Shown here piece after piece: positions 1 to 6,260 of a stretch of DNA of 6,803 nucleotides. The translations under genes and the position numbers were made by a program. Under the pieces are notes generated by a model. It did no database searches, had not been told where the DNA came from, and worked only from the letters and a program-made list of their open reading frames with translations. How positions within the stretch are numbered: the stretch's first letter is position 1; every line of letters starts with the position of its first letter. Source of the DNA: CAZXBB01 sp964638815 (GTDB lineage Bacteria > Planctomycetota > Phycisphaerae > Phycisphaerales > SM1A02); NCBI GenBank assembly GCA_964638815.1, contig CAZXBB010000417.1, forward strand, positions 1 to 6,803, written 5' to 3'.

Positions 1-23
1 GCTAGACTGGATTTCACCTCAAC

Positions 24-30
24 GGAAGGA
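24..30 (+). promoter_or_regulatory. Ribosome binding site of the cyclophilin gene
   Basis: GGAAGGA lies 8 bases before the ATG at 39 and supports that start. No promoter can be recognised in the few bases upstream, so the gene may be transcribed from outside the window. Confidence 0.7.
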
Positions 31-38
31 CGCACACC

Positions 39-521
39 ATGAGCGACTACCCGAAGGTCACCATCTCGACCGACTTCGGCGACATCACCGCGGAGCTGTG
101 GGACGACGTCGCCCCGAACCACGTCGAGAACTTCCTCAAGCTCGGTCGCGAGGGCTTCTACGACGACCTCGCGTTTCACCGGGTGATCTGCGGCTTCGTC
201 ATCCAGGGCGGCTGCCCGAAAGGCGACGGCACCGGCGGGCCCGGCTACCAGATCAGGAGCGAGTTCAACGACCGCAAGCACGTGCCCGGCACGCTCTCGA
301 TGGCGCGCAGCGGCGATCCCGACTCCGCCGGCAGCCAGTTCTTCATCTGCCTCACGCGCGAGAAGTGCCGGCATCTCGACGGTCAGTACACCGGCTTCGG
401 GCAGGTCATCGAGGGCATGGACATCGTCGAGAAGCTCGGCGCGGTCGCGACCGACGGCCGGGACCGCCCGAAGCAGCGCGTCGGGCTGAAGGCCGTGCGG
501 CCGCTCCAGGAAGCGGGTTAG
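39..521 (+). CDS. Cyclophilin-type peptidyl-prolyl cis-trans isomerase
   Basis: A 160-residue single-domain cyclophilin, which catalyses cis-trans isomerisation of X-Pro bonds during protein folding. The family signature is clear: FHRVI at 46-50 with catalytic Arg48 (Arg55 of human CypA), GFVIQGG at 52-58 with Phe53 and Gln56, SQFFI at 99-103 with Gln100 and Phe102, and LDGQYTGFGQV at 113-123. The CypA Trp121 position is His112, preceded by a two-residue insertion; bacterial cyclophilins commonly lack this Trp, and weak cyclosporin binding would be expected. There is no signal peptide or lipobox, so it is cytoplasmic, and its length is normal for a minimal bacterial PpiB-like enzyme. The start is set by a good ribosome binding site. 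It ends 30 bases from the stop of a convergent gene with no obvious terminator between. Family assignment is secure; the natural substrates are unknown. Confidence 0.96.
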   Translation: MSDYPKVTISTDFGDITAELWDDVAPNHVENFLKLGREGFYDDLAFHRVICGFVIQGGCPKGDGTGGPGYQIRSEFNDRKHVPGTLSMARSGDPDSAGSQFFICLTREKCRHLDGQYTGFGQVIEGMDIVEKLGAVATDGRDRPKQRVGLKAVRPLQEAG

Positions 522-551
522 CGGTCTCTCGCCGGGGAATCCTGCGGATCC

Positions 552-1448
552 TCAGGGCTGAAGCCGCGTCCGATCGCGGGGGATCCTGAACAGCGTCGGG
601 CGCAGGTAGTTCAGGCCCCGGTACGTGTAGACGTGCCCGCTCACGAGGACCGTCGCGCGCTCGCCGTAATCGCGGGCGTGGCCTTCGAGGGACTGAAGGA
701 GCAGGCACGGCAGCAGACGCATCGGCGGATCCGCGTTGCCTTCGGCGTCGGCGTCGAACAGCAGGACGTACGCCCCCGACGCCGTGCGACGGACGATGCC
801 GCGGCGCTCGACGAGAATCGTGCCCTCGAGCGACGGCCCGCCGCCCGTTCCGTCGTCGCCGGTTGCCGCGAACGGCGCGCGGCGGTCGGGCGCGGCGCGG
901 CGCGGCACGGGACCGACCGACCGCTCGAGGTCGCGGATGATGTTCTCGGTCGCGTCACCGCCGACCTCGTCCATCGGTGTCGGCGCGGTGGTTTCCGGGG
1001 CCGACAGCTCGTGCCGGATGAGCAGCGGCGGATGCGTCGGCATCAGGTAGTTCTGCTCGCGGTAGACGTAGACCTGCCCGGTCACCTCGAAGACGAGATG
1101 GTCGTTCGCCGCGATGGCGATCATCTGCTCCATCTCGCCGAGGAACGCGCACGGCATGATCGTGAGCTCGTAGCTCGGTCCGGCCCGGCCGTCGTCGATC
1201 ACGAAGGTCCAGGTGCCGTCGGTCTCGTCGCGACGGACGACGCCCGTGACCTGCACGATCCGGCTTCCCTCGCGGAGCAGCGGCGGGCGAACGCGCGGCG
1301 TTTCGCTCATCGTCCGGCGGGGCGCGGGGTGCGGGGCCGGGCGCTCCGGCGACGATGCGGACCGTGTGGTCTGGCCGCACGCGGGACCGGCGGGCGCGAG
1401 GAGCGCGGCGATGACCGCGATTCGGAAGAGGGCGGAGCGAGCATCCAT
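552..1448 (-). CDS. Exported protein of unknown function with two tandem copies of one domain
   Basis: A 298-residue protein with a signal peptide: Arg4 and Arg9, a hydrophobic stretch at about 9-20, then Ala/Gly-rich residues near 24-26. A low-complexity Pro/Arg/Ser linker (about 28-56) follows. The rest is two copies of one roughly 85-residue domain, at about 59-146 and 207-289, joined by a polar linker. Matching landmarks are a GVVRR / GIVRR strand (69-73, 217-221), an MPC / LPC motif with Cys100 and Cys248 followed by a Leu/Glu helix-like stretch, and a terminal motif VTGQVYVYREQNYLMPT (122-138) versus VSGHVYTYRGLNYLRPT (269-285). I recall similar unnamed proteins from Phycisphaerae but no known function; the alternating beta pattern would fit a small barrel, which is speculative. 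The ATG at 1448 is chosen because it begins the signal peptide, has GGAG 7 bases upstream and sits behind a promoter. The open frame continues upstream to 2423, but that extension is antisense to the next gene and lacks a signal peptide. Confidence 0.85.
   Translation of the reverse strand: MDARSALFRIAVIAALLAPAGPACGQTTRSASSPERPAPHPAPRRTMSETPRVRPPLLREGSRIVQVTGVVRRDETDGTWTFVIDDGRAGPSYELTIMPCAFLGEMEQMIAIAANDHLVFEVTGQVYVYREQNYLMPTHPPLLIRHELSAPETTAPTPMDEVGGDATENIIRDLERSVGPVPRRAAPDRRAPFAATGDDGTGGGPSLEGTILVERRGIVRRTASGAYVLLFDADAEGNADPPMRLLPCLLLQSLEGHARDYGERATVLVSGHVYTYRGLNYLRPTLFRIPRDRTRLQP
582..1274 (-). repeat. Protein-level internal duplication (two domain copies)
   Basis: Codons 59-146 (1011-1274) and 207-289 (582-830) encode diverged copies of the same domain. 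Shared landmarks in the same order are G-[VI]-V-R-R, P-C followed by L...E, and V-x-G-x-V-Y-x-Y-R-x-x-N-Y-L-x-P-T. The similarity is in protein rather than DNA, so the duplication is old. Confidence 0.8.
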
Positions 1449-1455
1449 ACAGCGT

Positions 1456-1459
1456 CTCC
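1456..1459 (-). promoter_or_regulatory. Ribosome binding site of the duplicated-domain protein gene
   Basis: On the minus strand GGAG lies 7 bases before the ATG at 1448. It decides the start within a frame that stays open far upstream. Confidence 0.65.
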
Positions 1460-1487
1460 GTCGGAAGAAGGGCGTGCCGGTGCAGGC

Positions 1488-1515
1488 AGCATAGGACGCT
1501 CCGCCGATCCGGCAA
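1488..1515 (-). promoter_or_regulatory. Predicted sigma-70-like promoter for the leftward gene
   Basis: Read on the minus strand, TTGCCG (1510-1515) and TATGCT (1488-1493) are separated by 16 bases, each matching the consensus at four of six positions. Transcription would start near 1481, leaving a leader of about 33 bases that contains the GGAG ribosome binding site. No comparably good promoter was found for the rightward gene at 1590 within this 141-bp spacer. Confidence 0.5.
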
Positions 1516-1589
1516 GGGGCGTTATCGGAACCGCCGCCGCGGCTGGCCCATTCAAGCGCCGCGCGCTCCGCGGACGATGGTGTCCGGTG

Positions 1590-2597
1590 ATGACCGCCCC
1601 GATCGCTCGCTGCATCTTCCTGCTGATGCTGACGTTGACCCTCGCCGCCGCGGGATGCGGCTGGAGCTACCGTCAGCCGCCGACGGCGGACGGCCGCTTC
1701 GCGGGTGACCAGGTGTACGAGCGTCCGGTGATCGTCGTGGGGCGGCTCGCGAACCCGGTGCGGGCCCGCGTGCAGTGGAAGGACATCGGGGCGGGAATGA
1801 GCGCCGCGCTCGCGGCCGCGCTCCGCAGCGAGAGCCGCTACGAGGCCTGGGTGGACGCGCCGCTCGCGGACCAGGTCGCCAAGGCGCTCCAGCAGGTGGG
1901 CGAGCGTCGGGAGCGCAGCCTGGTGCGGCTGCGGCAGGAGCACGGCGAGGTTCGCTTCGTCGTCGTGGGCGCCGTCACGGACTTCGCCCACTCGGGTGAC
2001 CTGCCGCCGACGCTCCAGCGACGGGGGCTGTTCGGACGCAAGGACGAGGCTGTGGTCGCGATGCGGCTCGAGCTGGTCGATCTCGCCCTCGGTCGCGTCG
2101 TCGCGTCGGATCACATCTACGGCACGGCGAGCGCGAAGAGCGCCTCGGCCGACGGCTTCTATGCGGACATGGCCTTCGGCTCGTACCTGTTCTGGAGCAC
2201 GCCGCTCGGTCGGGCGAGCGAGGCGGCGATCGATCGCACGATCAAAGAGATCGACGGCGCCGTCGTCCTCACGCGACCTCTGCCCCGCGCCGATGCGGGG
2301 CCGCGTCGCGTCGCGCGGCAGACCGGGCCGCGCACGCTCGAGCTCGAGCGCGCCGTGGACGCCTGGGCCGAGGACGGCCGCCTGTACTTCGTCTGCGAGG
2401 TGGACGAAGCCGGCGAGCACCACCCGGTCTTCGACCCGGAGACCGGGTACCCGCTGAAGGCGCGCATCCAGCGTCCCTCGCTCGGCGTCACGACGCGGGC
2501 GGCGCTTCTGCTCGGACGCAAGCCGCCGACGATCGACCTGGTGGGCGCGATGCTGTGTCCCGTCTCGCCCGATCGCGCGCAGGCGAACGGCGAGTGA
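1590..2597 (+). CDS. CsgG-like envelope lipoprotein
   Basis: A 335-residue predicted lipoprotein. Its signal sequence has Arg7, a hydrophobic core at 9-19 and the lipobox A-A-G-C with Cys23 as the lipidated residue. Residues 45-222 follow the CsgG/curli-secretion-associated pattern: a beta strand RPVIVVG (45-51), an amphipathic helix with Gly67-Gly69 then AALAAALRSESRYEAWVDA (72-90), a VRFVVVGAVTDF strand (121-132), a strand MRLELVDLALGRVVASDHIYG (158-178) and a late STPLGRASEAAIDR helix (203-216). CsgG-family members are outer-membrane or periplasmic lipoproteins, and the best known form secretion pores. Residues about 240-335 are an extra C-terminal region that I do not recognise. The start is ATG 1590, placed directly before the signal peptide; the preceding in-frame GTG at 1587 is an alternative. 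No good Shine-Dalgarno is visible. The frame is open back to 633, but that part is antisense to the divergent gene. The lipoprotein call is firm; the CsgG-like fold is probable, and pore function is not implied. Confidence 0.85.
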   Translation: MTAPIARCIFLLMLTLTLAAAGCGWSYRQPPTADGRFAGDQVYERPVIVVGRLANPVRARVQWKDIGAGMSAALAAALRSESRYEAWVDAPLADQVAKALQQVGERRERSLVRLRQEHGEVRFVVVGAVTDFAHSGDLPPTLQRRGLFGRKDEAVVAMRLELVDLALGRVVASDHIYGTASAKSASADGFYADMAFGSYLFWSTPLGRASEAAIDRTIKEIDGAVVLTRPLPRADAGPRRVARQTGPRTLELERAVDAWAEDGRLYFVCEVDEAGEHHPVFDPETGYPLKARIQRPSLGVTTRAALLLGRKPPTIDLVGAMLCPVSPDRAQANGE

Positions 2598-2637
2598 GCG
2601 GCCGCGGTCATCCGGAGTGCGGCAGCGCGCCTCCGCG

Positions 2638-2967
2638 TCAGCGCAGCAGGCTCAGGACGAGCCACGCCGCGAGGGCAAGAACGATGAGCACCCAGAGCAC
2701 GTTGCGGCGTCGCGGCGCGGCCCCGGGCTCCGTCGTCGGCCCGGCGCGCTCCGGTCCGGAGTCGAGCCCGAGCGCCCGTGCGGCGCGCTCGTGGTCCGAA
2801 GCGTGGACGTAGATACTCGTCCCGCCCGGCGCTTCGGCGCGGAACCCGCCGATGATCCCGCCCTCCACCCACGCCGGAATGTCCTCTGCGTCGAGCCGCG
2901 CGACGATCGCGGCCGCCTCGATCTCGGTGGGAACGACCTGGAGCAGACGCGGCGTATCCGGGTCCAT
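2638..2967 (-). CDS. DUF2007-like small protein with C-terminal membrane anchor
   Basis: A 109-residue protein. Residues 7-67 match the DUF2007 (putative prokaryotic signal-transducing) pattern: strand LLQVVPT, helix EIEAAAIVARLDAEDIPAWVE (15-35), Gly-rich turn, strand SIYVHASD (51-58) and helix HERAARALG (59-67). A polar Pro/Gly/Arg linker (70-88) leads to one hydrophobic helix, about 89-107, after Arg86-Arg88, so the globular domain probably faces the cytoplasm. The family is widely conserved and has no established biochemical role. GGAGG sits 5 bases before the ATG. The gene converges on the CsgG-like gene with 40 bases between stops, and it diverges from tRNA-Cys, leaving only 62 bases for both promoters. 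Confidence 0.88.
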   Translation of the reverse strand: MDPDTPRLLQVVPTEIEAAAIVARLDAEDIPAWVEGGIIGGFRAEAPGGTSIYVHASDHERAARALGLDSGPERAGPTTEPGAAPRRRNVLWVLIVLALAAWLVLSLLR

Positions 2968-2972
2968 GTGAA

Positions 2973-2977
2973 CCTCC
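2973..2977 (-). promoter_or_regulatory. Ribosome binding site of the DUF2007-like gene
   Basis: Minus-strand GGAGG, 5 bases before the ATG at 2967. It confirms the short form of the gene over much longer open frames on this strand that cross the tRNA. Confidence 0.8.
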
Positions 2978-2988
2978 GATCGCGAAGA

Positions 2989-3017
2989 TTGACGCCCCCC
3001 GCGGCCACGGCAACAAT
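2989..3017 (+). promoter_or_regulatory. Predicted promoter of tRNA-Cys
   Basis: TTGACG (2989-2994; five of six consensus bases) and AACAAT (3012-3017; four of six) are separated by 17 bases. Transcription would begin near 3024, giving a 5' leader of only about 6 bases before the mature tRNA end at 3030. Confidence 0.65.
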
Positions 3018-3029
3018 AGGTCCTTCGCG

Positions 3030-3103
3030 GGCCGAGTAGCCAAGTGGTCCAAGGCGACGGATTGCAAATCCGTTATTCGTGGGTTCGAATCCCACCTCGG
3101 CCT
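3030..3103 (+). tRNA. tRNA-Cys (anticodon GCA)
   Basis: A complete 74-base cloverleaf. The acceptor stem GGCCGAG (3030-3036) pairs with CTCGGCC (3096-3102). The D arm is GCC/GGC (3039-3041, 3053-3055). The anticodon stem ACGGA/TCCGT (3057-3061, 3069-3073) encloses loop TTGCAAA with anticodon GCA at 3064-3066. The variable loop is TATTC. The T stem GTGGG/CCCAC (3079-3083, 3091-3095) encloses TTCGAAT. Base 73 is U (3103), the main identity element for bacterial cysteinyl-tRNA synthetase. The 3' CCA is not encoded, so it must be added after transcription. Confidence 0.98.
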
Positions 3104-3307
3104 TTCCTTCCGGTGTGGCCTCAGGCATGGCCTTCCGGGGCCTGCTCCCGTCACGTGTGGCTTGTGCGCGTCCGACGTCGTGACGGGACGCGCGAGGGTC
3201 CCGTGCGCCCCGGTCCGGCGCGGCACGGCGGGGCGGCGTGCGATACGCGACGTGGGCCGCTCGTTCCCCGGCCCGCGCGCCCCCGCGCCCGCCTGAACGC
3301 CCGAAGG
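3104..3307. other. Gene-free spacer between tRNA-Cys and a convergent terminator
   Basis: About 200 very GC-rich bases with no credible gene. Frames open across it carry no ribosome binding site and translate into Arg/Pro/Ala-rich strings, and those on the minus strand run through the tRNA. The only structure seen is a pair of overlapping inverted repeats at 3147-3204. No clear intrinsic terminator with a T-run follows the tRNA. Confidence 0.6.
3147..3204. repeat. Overlapping inverted repeats that could form alternative hairpins
   Basis: CCCGTCACG (3147-3155) is perfectly complementary to CGTGACGGG (3179-3187), with a 23-base loop. The right arm also overlaps ACGGGAC (3183-3189), which is perfectly complementary to GTCCCGT (3198-3204) with an 8-base loop. 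The two hairpins exclude each other. Neither is followed by a T-run. Some such pairing is expected by chance in sequence this GC-rich. Confidence 0.45.
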
Positions 3308-3308
3308 C

Positions 3309-3350
3309 AAAAGGAAAAACCGGCGGCCGCGCCGAAGCACGACCGCCGGT
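3309..3350 (-). terminator. Intrinsic terminator of the 940-residue surface protein gene
   Basis: On the minus strand an 8-bp perfect stem, ACCGGCGG / CCGCCGGT (3343-3350 with 3319-3326), with a 16-base loop, runs straight into TTTTTCCTTTT (3309-3319). It begins 23 bases after the TGA at 3374. This is a textbook Rho-independent terminator. Confidence 0.88.
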
Positions 3351-3373
3351 CAACTCCCAGACGGATCAACGCA

Positions 3374-6196
3374 TCAGGCGCACGGCCCCCACGCGGCGAG
3401 CAGCAGGATGAGGTCGTTGATGCCGACCTCGCCGCTGCCGTCGAGGTCCTCAGGGCCGCCCATGTTGCCCCAGGCCTTCAGCAACCTGATGACGTCGCCG
3501 ATGTCGATCGCGCCGCTGCCGTCGATGTCCTCGGGGCACACCGGGACCGGCAGCTCGAACTTGCCGACCCAGCAGCGCCAGCTCGACGTGCGATACTCGT
3601 GCATCTGCCAGAACGCGTTCGGCTGGGCCGGGTCCTGGTGGACACCGCCGTAGTCGCCCCAGCGCGAGCCGTTCTCCGGCGAGGTGCTCGCCTGCATCTG
3701 TACCGGATCGCGCAGTTGGCCGAGTGGGTCGCCGGCCAGGCGGAACGTACGCCAGACGCCGACGAACTCCTTCGAGGAGGAGCGGTTGAACGCGAACGCG
3801 GCGTTGCCGGCGGCGTCCACGTCGACGTCGCCGAACCAGCTGTGCACGCCGGTGCCGAGGTTCTGCGTACCGCCCTGCACGAGTTCGGGATCGTTCCCGC
3901 TCGTCGGCCAGCCGTTCATGGCGATCTCGTACCACCGCATGCGGGCGGTGTTGCTCTGGCCGACCGTGTGCGTGATCCAGAGACTCCCGTTGCGGTAGAC
4001 GCCGTTCTTGATGCGCTTGCCGACCGTCGCCACCCGGTTCGACGAGCCGAGCTGCTGCGCACCGGGCGGCCCCGCGTACGTGGGAACGGGCAGGAGGAAC
4101 GTGCTGACGCCCGGGCTGCCGAGCGGATCGGTGAGGCCGCGGATCTCGATCGAGCTGTCCGAGTCGTTCTCCGCCGATACGAAGTACTGCGCGGGCGTGT
4201 CGGCGTCGTAAGTCTTCACCGAGCCGAGTGAGAAGAAACCGCCGCTCATCTGCACGAAGTCCGGGAAGGCGTCCTCGCCGTCGATGAGCGCCTGCTTGTC
4301 GATGATCCAGACCTTGTTGCCGCCCGGCGAGTCGAAGCAGTCGGTCGTGACGTAGATCGCGTCCTCGTCCACGCCGAGGTTCGGGAAGTCGATGAAGCCG
4401 CAGAGGCTGTCCAGGTTCCAGCGACGCTTGATGAAGTCGTTGTGGCCGCTGCTGCCGCTCGGATCGTCGTCGTTGGAGATCGCGATCGTCAGGTAGTCCG
4501 AGCTGCCGACGTGCTCCGTGCACACCACGATGAAGCGGTTGGAGTGCGGGTCGAAGAGCTCGACGGGATCGAACACGAACCCGCCGCCGCCCTGCTGGCC
4601 CCAGAACCCGCCGCCGCCGGTGAGCGGAAGCGACCAGAGCTGGTTGCCCTGCTTGTTGAAGTAGCGGACGCCGCCGTTGACGGCGACGATGATGCCGTTC
4701 GGACCGACGGCAATGTCCGGATCGGGCGGGTTCCAGCCCGTGCTCTGGAATCCGATGAAGCCGAAGTCCTGTCCCGGCGCGAGCGTGACCTGGTCCGGCG
4801 GCTCCGGCACCCAGTTCGGATCGAACTCCGGCGGCACCGGCTCGCCGAGATGCGAGCCGGGTGTCGCCTTCGAGAGCACCGCGTCGGCCACGGCGAGCGT
4901 TGTCGCGACGACGGACCCGGGCACCATCATCGTCACGCCGATGCCGCTGCCGTCGTCGCCCGCCCGTCCGTCCCACGCGAACGCGAGGCGGTCGTCCACG
5001 CCCCACGCCACGCGCCGCGCGCCGGAGATCGCCATCGTCTGGCGTCCGTCCGCGTGGCGGTTGACCGTGAACGTGTCGCCGGCGGCGCCGTCGGCGTCGT
5101 AGCGTCGCGCGAGCACCTCGTCACCCGCGTCGTCCTTCATCTCGGCGTTCCACGCGACGATAAAGCGGCCGTCGGCCGCCATCGCCACCGCCGCGGCGCT
5201 GTGCCACGAGGCCGCGCCGCTCGCGAGGCCGGCGACGGTGAACTCGGCGCCCCGCGGGGTGCCGTCGGCGTCGAAGCGTCGGGCGAGCACGTCGTAGCCG
5301 CGATCGGCGTTGCTGCTCATCCACGCGATCGCGAAGCGGCCGTCGGCCGCCGCGTCGATTGCGGGCTCGACGTCATGGCGGTCCGGGCCGGTGGCGACGG
5401 TGAACGCGTCGCCGCGCGCGGCGCCGTTCGCGTCGAAGCGTCGCGCGAGGATGCCGGTCGGCCGGCCCGTCGCGCGATCCCGCACTGCCCACGTCGCCAC
5501 GAAGCCGTCCGGCTGCGCGGCGATCGCGGGAAGCCACTCGACGCGGTCGTCTGTCGTGCCGAGGCGGAACTCGCCGCCGACCGGCGTTCCATCGTGATCG
5601 AGGACGCGGCCCATGACGACCTGGCCGTCCGCGGTCTCGGTCGTCCACGCGACCATCACGCGGTCGTCCGTCGCGGCGATCGCCGGCTGGAGCTGGTCGC
5701 CGCCGGTTTCCTCGTTGACGACGATGTCGCCGGAGAGCGCCGTGAAGGTGTCACCGACGCGGCCGAAGCGACGTGCGACGACGGCGCCCGCGTCACCGTC
5801 CTGGCCGTGCGACTGCCAGGCGATCCAGGCGTCAGTGCCCGCGGATCCGCCGAACGCGATCGCCGGCGCGTCCTGGTTGTTCGACATCTCGTCGTTGACG
5901 TGCAGCTCTCCGCCGATCGGGGATCCGCCGGCGTCGAAGAGCCGGCCGAAGATGCCGAACGTGCCGTTCTCCTGCCGGCGGCTGCCCCAGACGGCGAGCG
6001 CGTTGCCCTCGGCATCGACGGCGACGCTCGGCGCCTCCTGGCGGTTGTAGGTGTAGACGTTGGCCTGACGCTCGACGGCGGTCAGGACGGCGGAGGTCTG
6101 CGCGACGCCCGGGGCGCCGCTCCAGTGCCACGCGGCGAATGACGCGCATCCGAACGCGACGGTGCCGAGGATCGTGGTTCGGGCCGTTGATCTCAT
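3374..6196 (-). CDS. Secreted seven-repeat propeller protein with dockerin-like C-terminus
   Basis: A 940-residue exported protein. The signal peptide (1-32) has Arg2/Arg6, a hydrophobic core and a likely cut after GVA (30-32). Residues about 52-428 hold seven repeats of 45-60 residues with the core PAIA..DG.F..AW, then ARRFDADG.P.G.EF.V, a pattern suited to blades of a seven-bladed beta-propeller. Residues about 478-880 resemble a widespread secreted beta-rich family: PPDPDIAVGPNGIIVAVNGG (490-509), YFNKQGNQLW (512-521), FDPVELFDPHSNRFIVV (542-558), RNGSLWITH (735-743), RWYEI (754-758) and RWGDYGG (845-851). The tail 887-940 contains two dockerin-type Ca loops (Asp890/Asp892/Ser894/Asp898/Asp901 and Asp917/Asp919/Ser921/Asp928) and ends in WGPCA. 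I see no catalytic motif, so a surface binding or structural role is likelier than an enzyme. The start at ATG 6196 fits the signal peptide and has AGGAG 6 bases upstream; the 70-codon open extension has neither. Confidence 0.93.
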   Translation of the reverse strand: MRSTARTTILGTVAFGCASFAAWHWSGAPGVAQTSAVLTAVERQANVYTYNRQEAPSVAVDAEGNALAVWGSRRQENGTFGIFGRLFDAGGSPIGGELHVNDEMSNNQDAPAIAFGGSAGTDAWIAWQSHGQDGDAGAVVARRFGRVGDTFTALSGDIVVNEETGGDQLQPAIAATDDRVMVAWTTETADGQVVMGRVLDHDGTPVGGEFRLGTTDDRVEWLPAIAAQPDGFVATWAVRDRATGRPTGILARRFDANGAARGDAFTVATGPDRHDVEPAIDAAADGRFAIAWMSSNADRGYDVLARRFDADGTPRGAEFTVAGLASGAASWHSAAAVAMAADGRFIVAWNAEMKDDAGDEVLARRYDADGAAGDTFTVNRHADGRQTMAISGARRVAWGVDDRLAFAWDGRAGDDGSGIGVTMMVPGSVVATTLAVADAVLSKATPGSHLGEPVPPEFDPNWVPEPPDQVTLAPGQDFGFIGFQSTGWNPPDPDIAVGPNGIIVAVNGGVRYFNKQGNQLWSLPLTGGGGFWGQQGGGGFVFDPVELFDPHSNRFIVVCTEHVGSSDYLTIAISNDDDPSGSSGHNDFIKRRWNLDSLCGFIDFPNLGVDEDAIYVTTDCFDSPGGNKVWIIDKQALIDGEDAFPDFVQMSGGFFSLGSVKTYDADTPAQYFVSAENDSDSSIEIRGLTDPLGSPGVSTFLLPVPTYAGPPGAQQLGSSNRVATVGKRIKNGVYRNGSLWITHTVGQSNTARMRWYEIAMNGWPTSGNDPELVQGGTQNLGTGVHSWFGDVDVDAAGNAAFAFNRSSSKEFVGVWRTFRLAGDPLGQLRDPVQMQASTSPENGSRWGDYGGVHQDPAQPNAFWQMHEYRTSSWRCWVGKFELPVPVCPEDIDGSGAIDIGDVIRLLKAWGNMGGPEDLDGSGEVGINDLILLLAAWGPCA
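4913..6043 (-). repeat. Seven tandem protein repeats (propeller blades)
   Basis: Approximate units in the 940-residue protein are residues 52-107, 108-167, 168-219, 220-273, 274-329, 330-383 and 384-428. Each carries a strand near PAIA or its equivalent, a DGxFxVAW-like strand and, in most, an ARRFDADG-like turn before a G-x-x-F-x-V strand. Units 4-6 are most alike (ARRFDANGA, ARRFDADGT, ARRYDADGA). Unit 7 is shortest and most decayed. The count rests on reading by eye. Confidence 0.7.
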
Positions 6197-6202
6197 GAAA
6201 AG

Positions 6203-6207
6203 CTCCT
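6203..6207 (-). promoter_or_regulatory. Ribosome binding site of the 940-residue protein gene
   Basis: Minus-strand AGGAG (within AAGAGGAGC), 6 bases before the ATG at 6196. It settles the start against the longer open frame reaching 6406, which would overlap the upstream gene. No convincing promoter was recognised between this site and the hairpin at 6261-6288. Confidence 0.8.
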
Positions 6208-6260
6208 CTTGCGATGTCCCGTCCGGTGCGCCGGGCGACCGGCTCATTTCAGCCAGAAGA

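Noticed and set aside
522..551. Possible bidirectional terminator between the convergent cyclophilin and duplicated-domain genes
   Set aside because: No stem longer than a few bases and no T-run was found in the 30-base gap or just beyond.
633..1589. Upstream part of the plus-strand frame ending at 2597
   Set aside because: It is antisense to the duplicated-domain gene, and the real protein starts at the lipoprotein signal at 1590.
1449..2423. Upstream part of the minus-strand frame ending at 552
   Set aside because: It is antisense to the CsgG-like lipoprotein, lacks a signal peptide and has an unlikely composition; the promoter, GGAG site and signal peptide all point to 1448.
2598..2637. 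Possible terminator between the CsgG-like gene and the DUF2007-like gene
   Set aside because: Only a 5-bp CGGAG/CTCCG pairing without a T-run is visible, which is expected by chance in sequence this GC-rich.
2159..3353. Long minus-strand open frames containing 'RWDSNPRITDLQSVALDHLATRP'-like and 'VGFEPTNNGFAIRRLG'-like peptides
   Set aside because: These peptides are translations of the antisense of tRNA-Cys and its surroundings, a well-known source of false protein annotations. No ribosome binding site or codon pattern supports a gene.
4442..6142. A 566-codon plus-strand open frame
   Set aside because: It is antisense to the 940-residue protein, translates to Arg/Ala/Asp/His-rich low-complexity sequence, and follows from the strong GC bias at third positions of the true gene.
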